From assembly GCA_958422845.1 (NCBI GenBank), contig CATZPU010000079.1:1-6126 (forward strand): a DNA stretch of 6,126 bases, read 5' to 3'. Positions 1 through 3,872 of the stretch are shown piece by piece; position 1 is the first letter of the stretch; the number at the start of each line of letters is the position of its first letter. Source of the DNA: an uncultured Lachnospiraceae bacterium. GTDB lineage: Bacteria; Bacillota; Clostridia; Lachnospirales; Lachnospiraceae. The position numbers were made by a program, and so were the translations under genes. Under the pieces are notes generated by a model that was given only the letters and a program-made list of their open reading frames with translations, was not told the origin of the DNA and did no database searches.

Positions 1-2
1 TG

Positions 3-623
3 TATGTGCTGTATGAAGAAGAGCTTTTTGGGATAATGGAGCATTGTTTTAGCACAAACGCTTCTATCAATAATTTTCTGGTATGGTCTGTGAGAATGAT
101 GAAAGGTCCGGTAAGTACGATTACAAAGACGCTTGAGGAAGACAAGGCGCTGAATGATGCGGTAATAAAAGGATGCAGTTTGGATAACAGAGACATATAT
201 AAAAAATTTTTTTCTGCCGTAAGAGCAAATAAGGAGTCAGGGGATAATCTCGGAGAAGAGTTGTTGGGAATCTGCTTACATATTTTGTCTCATCTTCCGG
301 GTGAAGAGGACGGAAAGTTTTGTATCATTACAGATGATAAGGGTGCGGCAGGAAAAATAGATGTGTTGTTTCAGAAAACGAATCGGCAATTTCAGGGGAA
401 AAGGGTTATCCTATTCAGCACGCCCAAGCTGGTGCAAATCTTGTATGAGGGAAAATATATCACAGACAGAAACACGTTGAAAGAAGCGTTACAGTTTGGC
501 GGAAATGGAAATTTGAAAGTTCTTGGAACCAGAATATATGATTTAAGGACGAACGAAATCTCTTTGAGCTGTGAAGAAATGGCGCAGCTTCTAGTGAGTA
601 AGGATATTCATATTACATTTTGA
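3..623 (+). CDS. Hypothetical protein, possible PIN-like C-terminal half (5' end outside window)
   Basis: The reading frame is already open at the left edge, so the gene probably begins upstream; the first possible start inside the window is a GTG at position 6, giving 205 residues. I do not recognise the family with confidence. Numbered from that GTG, residues 80-94 (GDNLGEELLGICLHI), 105-114 (FCIITDDKGA) and 171-175 (KVLGT) follow the order seen in the second half of PIN-domain nucleases: an acidic LGE helix, then an I-T-D-D strand end, then a V-x-G-T strand. E84/E85 and D110/D111 would be the candidate metal-binding acids. The first acidic residue of a PIN domain would have to lie upstream or in a part I cannot align. 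There is no signal peptide or membrane segment. The gene ends in TGA and is followed by an intrinsic terminator. Its AT-rich composition resembles the ATPase gene rather than cotJ. PIN assignment is inference and weak; the ORF itself is well supported. Confidence 0.6.
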   Translation, partial: YVLYEEELFGIMEHCFSTNASINNFLVWSVRMMKGPVSTITKTLEEDKALNDAVIKGCSLDNRDIYKKFFSAVRANKESGDNLGEELLGICLHILSHLPGEEDGKFCIITDDKGAAGKIDVLFQKTNRQFQGKRVILFSTPKLVQILYEGKYITDRNTLKEALQFGGNGNLKVLGTRIYDLRTNEISLSCEEMAQLLVSKDIHITF

Positions 624-702
624 GATTTTTGCCGGTATTAAAATAAAAAATAGAAAAATCACAGTCAGGAAAAAAGTAACTGCAAATAAAACGCGAAAAA
701 CG

Positions 703-746
703 AAGATACTAGAACTGATCCTTAGAATCGGTTCTGGTATTTTTTG
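703..746 (+). terminator. Rho-independent terminator
   Basis: A 14-base-pair stem is formed by 706-719 (ATACTAGAACTGAT) and 727-740 (ATCGGTTCTGGTAT), with two G-U wobbles and a 7-base loop. It is followed at once by five T residues and preceded by an A-rich stretch. It ends the transcript of the upstream hypothetical gene and insulates the cotJ operon. The A-rich left flank means it could also work on the minus strand. Confidence 0.87.
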
Positions 747-753
747 TGATATC

Positions 754-771
754 GGAAAGCTTTCGCTTTCC
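754..771 (+). other. Perfect 7-bp hairpin in the cotJ upstream region
   Basis: GGAAAGC (754-760) and GCTTTCC (765-771) form a perfect 7-pair stem with a TTTC tetraloop. No T-run follows on either strand, so it is not a standard terminator. It lies between the upstream terminator and the cotJ ribosome binding site, and could be an accessory structure or chance. I looked between it and 860 for a sigma-E type promoter, because cotJ of Bacillus subtilis is sigma-E controlled, and found no convincing pair of boxes. Confidence 0.4.
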
Positions 772-855
772 TATACCGCAAAATCAAGATGCGCAAAATA
801 TATCGGACAGTCGGGATCAGCTTCAATTTTACAAAACAGCGAGCTTTATGAGTAA

Positions 856-863
856 TAAGGAGG
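856..863 (+). promoter_or_regulatory. Ribosome binding site that fixes the cotJA-cotJB start
   Basis: TAAGGAGG lies 8 bases before the ATG at 872. The frame is open further upstream to a GTG at 746 and has another ATG at 848, but neither has a comparable Shine-Dalgarno sequence. The residues they would add look non-coding, because they translate the leader hairpin. This decides for 872. Confidence 0.85.
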
Positions 864-871
864 CGAATGAT

Positions 872-1282
872 ATGAATGAAATCGCGATTGCGTCTGTGCC
901 GGTGCAGGAATGGGAAGCGCCGTATCCGTCGCCGCAGGCGCTGCAAAAGGGATGTATTTTTCCGCAGCTTCACATGCCATTTTTTGTTGAGGAGCAGATG
1001 ATGCAGGAGGCGATCACACAGGCTGCGCCCGTGGACGAGTGTGAGGCGAGACTTCTGGAGATCCAGCAGGTGACGTTTTTTCTGATCGATTTGCAGCTTT
1101 TCCTCGATACGCACCCAGATCATGCGGAGGCGAAGCAGCTAAAGGGGCAGTATCAGCAGGCAAGAAAGGAACTTCTGGCGAAATTTGCCTTGGATTTTTA
1201 TCCGCTGACGACGGATTGTCAGGGGGAGCAGACCGAGGAGGTCATCCCGTGGGGAGGAGGAAGAGAACATGTGGCTGTATGA
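872..1282 (+). CDS. cotJB: Fused spore coat protein CotJA-CotJB
   Basis: A 136-residue protein. Residues 8-38 match the CotJA pattern (V-P-V-Q near the N-terminus, then AL-x-x-G-x-x-FP-x-L and PFF). Residues 58-127 match CotJB (LLEIQQVTFFLIDLQLFLDTHP at 61-82, KELLAKFALDFYPLT at 99-113, and a late P-W). In Bacillus subtilis these are separate proteins encoded by cotJA and cotJB. Here no stop or frameshift separates them, and a Q/A/E-rich linker of about 15-20 residues joins them. CotJ proteins are part of the inner spore coat, and CotJB and CotJC are interacting partners made in the mother cell. The usual W-rich CotJB tail is shortened to PWGGG. The gene overlaps cotJC by 14 bases, implying translational coupling. 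An internal ATG pair at residues 43-44 follows GAGGAG, so a separate CotJB could also be made by reinitiation; that is inference. The families are clear; the fusion is read directly from the frame. Confidence 0.85.
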   Translation: MNEIAIASVPVQEWEAPYPSPQALQKGCIFPQLHMPFFVEEQMMQEAITQAAPVDECEARLLEIQQVTFFLIDLQLFLDTHPDHAEAKQLKGQYQQARKELLAKFALDFYPLTTDCQGEQTEEVIPWGGGREHVAV

Positions 1283-1895
1283 GAAAAATCTGGAATTTCC
1301 GGTAAAGATCAAAAAGACGTGTCCTAAGACGGCGCAGCTTATCATCAGTCAGTACGGCGGGCCGGACGGTGAGCTTTCTGCGTCCATGCGGTATCTGGCG
1401 CAGCGTTATACGATGCCGGTAAAGGAGGTCGGAGGGTTGCTGACCGACATCGGCACAGAGGAGCTTGCGCATATGGAAATTATCTGCGCAATGGTATATC
1501 AGCTCACAAAGGATTTGACGATCGAGGAGGCAAAGACGGCAGGCTTTGACGCGTACTACATCGATCATACGGCGGCGCTGTGGCCGCAGGCTGCTGCGGG
1601 ACTTCCATTTTCAGCGATCGAGTTCCAGTCAAAGGGCGATGCGCTGACTGATCTGCATGAAGACCTCGCTGCCGAGCAGAAAGCGAGAACTGTCTATGAC
1701 AATCTGCTTCGCATGATCGACGATCCCGACGTAAGAGAGCCGCTTAAGTTTCTCAGGGCGCGCGAGGTAGTTCATTTCCAGAGATTCGGAGAAGCGTTAG
1801 AGCGCACGAAGGCGCGCCTTGATTCTCGAAATTATTATTATTTCAATCCGGAATTTGACAAGATGTTCCTGTATAATCAGAAGAGTCTGTCGTAG
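1269..1895 (+). CDS. cotJC: Spore coat protein CotJC, dimanganese catalase family
   Basis: A 208-residue protein that is CotJC-like along its whole length. The N-terminal MWLYEK and residues 28-39 (QYGGPDGELSAS) are family hallmarks. The five expected metal ligands of Mn-catalases are present: E35, E65 and H68 in the E-L-A-H motif, E136 in AAEQKAR, and H169 in REVVHFQRFGEAL. The four-helix ferritin-like core spans about residues 22-180. The C-terminus has the family's DSRNYYYFNPEFD tail (184-196). Related enzymes convert hydrogen peroxide to water and oxygen; in CotJC the role is structural and possibly protective in the spore coat, with activity here inferred from the ligands only. GGAGGAGG lies 8 bases before the ATG. 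The start lies inside the end of the upstream cotJ gene, so the pair is an operon expected to be active in the mother cell during sporulation. There is no signal peptide. Confidence 0.95.
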   Translation: MWLYEKNLEFPVKIKKTCPKTAQLIISQYGGPDGELSASMRYLAQRYTMPVKEVGGLLTDIGTEELAHMEIICAMVYQLTKDLTIEEAKTAGFDAYYIDHTAALWPQAAAGLPFSAIEFQSKGDALTDLHEDLAAEQKARTVYDNLLRMIDDPDVREPLKFLRAREVVHFQRFGEALERTKARLDSRNYYYFNPEFDKMFLYNQKSLS

Positions 1896-1915
1896 CGGGA
1901 ATTCTATCGTGACAG

Positions 1916-1979
1916 TTTTTTATGTCATAGGAAAGACCTTGCCGCGCTGATGTGCCAAAGTCTTTCCGTGATATAAAAA
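1916..1979. repeat. Long imperfect inverted repeat (about 20 pairs)
   Basis: TTTTTATGTCA (1917-1927) pairs with TGATATAAAAA (1969-1979) with one G-U wobble. GGAAAGAC (1930-1937) then pairs with GTCTTTCC (1960-1967) after a small internal loop. The T-run is on the 5' arm and the A-run on the 3' arm, so both are in the stem, and no U-tract follows on either strand. It lies about 20 bases after the cotJC stop and may act as a bidirectional transcript-end structure. A small non-autonomous repeat element is the alternative. Confidence 0.6.
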
Positions 1980-2069
1980 TAAGGATGCGCACGGATGCAA
2001 GAGGCAGGAAAACGCTTCGCGATATGCATCCGGCACACTTTTGTTTTTTATGAAGGAAAGATACTGGAA

Positions 2070-2109
2070 GTCTCCTGTGTGCCAGATGAAAAAATGGCAT
2101 ACAGGGGGC
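2070..2109. repeat. 15-bp hairpin
   Basis: The core CCTGTGTGCCA (2074-2084) pairs with TGGCATACAGG (2095-2105) with one wobble. Pairing extends outward four more positions with G-U and Watson-Crick pairs, giving about 15 pairs around the loop GATGAAAAAA. It lacks a T-run on the plus strand. The left arm shares GTGTGCC (2077-2083) with a possible alternative partner, GGCACAC at 2032-2038. Confidence 0.6.
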
Positions 2110-2214
2110 ATTGGATTTATAGCCTTATACGCACGAACAGAATTCCAAGATCCTGCGCCTTTGTTTACTCGGAATTAGTGTGATTTATCACGGATGTATT
2201 TCCTCATATTTTAT

Positions 2215-2254
2215 GTAATAGTTCAGCCGTTACGCCGCATGGCTGATCTGTTAC
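2215..2254 (-). terminator. Possible weak terminator of the ATPase gene
   Basis: TCAGCC (2223-2228) and GGCTGA (2241-2246) form a 6-pair stem with a GC-rich loop, and GTAA (2215-2218) with TTAC (2251-2254) can close an outer stem across a symmetric internal loop. It lies about 20-60 bases past the ATPase stop on the minus strand. There is no proper U-run after it, so this is a position-based guess. Confidence 0.3.
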
Positions 2255-2272
2255 GATTTTATTACAGGATTA

Positions 2273-3661
2273 CTATTTGTAGTTTACAATCGTTTTAAGA
2301 TCGTAGAGACAGAGGGTATCTGAGTTTTCGGCTTCTATTTCGATTTTCTTATCAAAACCGGATTCAGAAAATAAAGCGTAATAGAATTTTGCTTTTGCTT
2401 TTTGGGGAGTTAATTTTGCTAAGGTGTCGAGATATTCGGAATAATCAAATGGGCTGTGTTTGAATTTACATTCTCCCACTAAATATTCTTTTGCGTCCCT
2501 TCCGATGCCCAGTAAGTCAATCTCTGTTTCTGCTGTTCTCAATCCGTTTTTCGCATTTTTGTCACGAACGGTCGTTTTCCCCGTCCAACGCCCCATTTTA
2601 GTATAACGAAATGGCAACGCATTTTTCTTTTGCAGCTCACGTACAAATTCTTTGCAGACATCTTCAAACGATAATGAAGCAAACTCGTGCAAGGCGGGAG
2701 CTACGAGATATTCATAAACACCGTCCACATCTCCGTCTTCAAGCTGTGATAGATTCGCAAAACCGAAAGCATACCAAAAACGGAAAAAACTATCGGTTAA
2801 ACGGTAAGTTCCCCGATTTGTGTTTGCCTTTTCTTTCGTCCCTGTATCAACAGAAAATTCACGCTCAACAATACCAAGTTCTATCAGGTTTTTTAGATAG
2901 ACACTCGTTTTTGAAGTGTCTTCCACAAGTGATTTCTGGCTAATGTCATTCAATTTTGTACTGCCCAGAGCAACAGCTTCAATAATGGAATTATAGATTG
3001 GAGTTTCCCTGAGTTCCTGATGGAGCAAAAAGTCCACTTCGCTATAAAGTATCGAGCCTTTGGTAAGAATATTTCGTTTGATGTTTTCTGCAAGGTCAAG
3101 GTCAGGGGCAAACTGATTGAGATAGTGCGGAATACCGCCAAGTACGGCATATGCAAGTATCTTATCTTTTTCTGAGTAATTTGGAAAAAAACGGGCAGCG
3201 TCGTAAAAGCCCATTGCATTCATTTTGTAAATACCTGTTGCTCTGCCATATAGCGGATTTTTTTCTGCAAGTAAATCTTTTTCAATAAAGCTCATCGCAC
3301 TGCCACAGAGAATGATCATCACATTACTGTCTTTCAGATCTGTATCCCAGAGGTTTTGCAGAATAGACGGGATACTCGGATTTCCTTTGCACATATATGG
3401 AAACTCGTCGATTACGATTAGCTTTTTCTTTTCTTTGTATGGCAAATCGAGGATCGAGCGAAACGCTTTCTCCCAATCAGCAAACTCAGATATATATTGT
3501 TTGGCTGGAATATCCTCTCGTAAAATTTGCTTTGAAAATTTTGCAAGCTGTACTCTGTCAGTACTTTGTGTACAGGAGTAGAAAATATGCGGTTTGTGTT
3601 TGCAAAATTCCCTAAGCGTTTCTGTTTTGCCTACACGCCTTCTGCCGTATAAAACGATCAA
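2273..3661 (-). CDS. AAA/STAND-type ATPase with C-terminal DUF234 nuclease-like domain
   Basis: Belongs to the archaeal-type ATPase family (PF01637 with DUF234), often found in archaeal and gut Firmicute genomes; cellular role unknown. Numbered from the TTG at 3661 (462 residues): Walker A GRRRVGKT at 6-13, Walker B LIVIDE at 81-86 with D85 and E86, sensor-like LCGSAMSFIE at 118-127, the conserved PLYGRATG at 136-143, and a winged-helix segment at about 235-270. The C-terminal EID (380-382) and GECKF (396-400) give the acidic and E-x-K residues of a PD-(D/E)xK-like fold. The usual N-terminus (M-F-I-G-R-E plus a short helix) is missing. The homologous part begins around SGGQL, just before 3661. 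The frame stays open upstream: an ATG at 3808 has AAAAGGAGG 11 bases away and gives 511 residues; 3988 is also possible but lies antisense to the GTPase gene. I took 3661 because a promoter-like sequence lies within the extension; this start is uncertain. The base composition is more AT-rich than its neighbours. Confidence 0.85.
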   Translation of the reverse strand: MIVLYGRRRVGKTETLREFCKHKPHIFYSCTQSTDRVQLAKFSKQILREDIPAKQYISEFADWEKAFRSILDLPYKEKKKLIVIDEFPYMCKGNPSIPSILQNLWDTDLKDSNVMIILCGSAMSFIEKDLLAEKNPLYGRATGIYKMNAMGFYDAARFFPNYSEKDKILAYAVLGGIPHYLNQFAPDLDLAENIKRNILTKGSILYSEVDFLLHQELRETPIYNSIIEAVALGSTKLNDISQKSLVEDTSKTSVYLKNLIELGIVEREFSVDTGTKEKANTNRGTYRLTDSFFRFWYAFGFANLSQLEDGDVDGVYEYLVAPALHEFASLSFEDVCKEFVRELQKKNALPFRYTKMGRWTGKTTVRDKNAKNGLRTAETEIDLLGIGRDAKEYLVGECKFKHSPFDYSEYLDTLAKLTPQKAKAKFYYALFSESGFDKKIEIEAENSDTLCLYDLKTIVNYK

Positions 3662-3665
3662 TTGA

Positions 3666-3671
3666 CCTCCT
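3666..3671 (-). promoter_or_regulatory. Shine-Dalgarno candidate for the TTG start of the ATPase
   Basis: On the minus strand AGGAGG is followed by TCAA and then TTG (3661-3659), a short spacing of 4 bases. The same bases encode the conserved S-G-G of the family, so the motif could be coincidental coding sequence. It supports but does not prove initiation at 3661. Confidence 0.4.
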
Positions 3672-3680
3672 GAAATATCT

Positions 3681-3706
3681 AATCGTGATTTACTAAATCG
3701 TGATTT
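3681..3706. repeat. Two copies of AATCGTGATTT, operator-like
   Basis: AATCGTGATTT occurs at 3681-3691 and 3696-3706, a 15-bp period. Each copy is a near palindrome, AATC and GATT around a central GT. The second copy covers the predicted transcription start of the ATPase promoter, the usual place for a repressor site. Because 15 is a multiple of three, the repeat also reads in frame as KSRFS-KSRLD if the ATPase starts further upstream, so an in-frame coding duplication is the alternative. Confidence 0.5.
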
Positions 3707-3712
3707 GAAATC

Positions 3713-3741
3713 ATTATACCCATAAAAAAAGAAAAAATCAA
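3713..3741 (-). promoter_or_regulatory. Predicted sigma-A promoter for the ATPase gene
   Basis: On the minus strand, TTGATT (3741-3736) is followed after exactly 17 bases by TATAAT (3718-3713). The spacer is T-rich. Transcription would begin near 3706 and give a leader of about 45 bases ending at the AGGAGG at 3671-3666. Confidence 0.6.
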
Positions 3742-3809
3742 GGAGCGCATCCTCTAAAATATTTTTCAAATATCTGAAACAAAGTTCCTGTTCTTGCGGA
3801 TATGACATC

Positions 3810-3838
3810 TCGACCGCTGCCTCCTTTTGTGGTATATT
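3810..3838 (+). promoter_or_regulatory. Predicted sigma-A promoter for the TetM-like GTPase gene
   Basis: TCGACC (3810-3815) and TATATT (3833-3838) are 17 bases apart. They match the consensus boxes at four and five of six positions. The predicted start near 3845 gives a leader of only about 28 bases, so there is no room for the long attenuator leader known from tet(M). Confidence 0.5.
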
Positions 3839-3856
3839 GAGTAATATGCAATCGCG

Positions 3857-3864
3857 AAAGGAGG
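3857..3864 (+). promoter_or_regulatory. Ribosome binding site of the TetM-like GTPase
   Basis: AAAGGAGG lies 8 bases before the ATG at 3873, with a T-rich spacer. It is a strong, standard site and fixes the start, because the GTPase homology begins within about 12 residues of this methionine. Confidence 0.85.
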
Positions 3865-3872
3865 CGTTTTTT

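Larger units (their letters stand above)
1896..2272. other. Gene-free region rich in inverted repeats
   Basis: About 377 bases between cotJC and the convergent ATPase gene. The only plus-strand ORF of note (1995-2183, 62 codons) has no clear ribosome binding site and no recognisable family. What stands out is secondary structure: a long hairpin (1916-1979), an imperfect stem with arms 1992-1998 and 2026-2032, a 15-pair stem (2070-2084 with 2095-2109), AATTCC/GGAATT (2141-2146 and 2171-2176), GTGAT-TT-ATCAC (2180-2191) and TCAGCC/GGCTGA (2223-2228 and 2241-2246). None is followed by a proper T-run. The region may hold a structured RNA, a decayed mobile element, or weak terminators for the two converging genes; I cannot tell which. 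Confidence 0.5.

Noticed and set aside
746..871. Earlier start for the CotJA-CotJB protein at GTG 746 or ATG 848
   Set aside because: The added residues translate the terminator edge and a leader hairpin. Only ATG 872 has a proper Shine-Dalgarno sequence at good spacing.
722..1568. Minus-strand ORFs opposite the cotJ genes
   Set aside because: They lie opposite clear CotJA/B and CotJC coding sequence and have no ribosome binding sites or recognisable features.
1995..2183. 62-codon plus-strand ORF after cotJC
   Set aside because: It has no clear ribosome binding site and no recognisable motif, and its sequence is built on several hairpin arms, so it is more likely non-coding.
3681..3706. CRISPR or longer tandem array
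   Set aside because: There are only two 11-bp copies 15 bp apart, with no further repeats and no spacers of CRISPR size.
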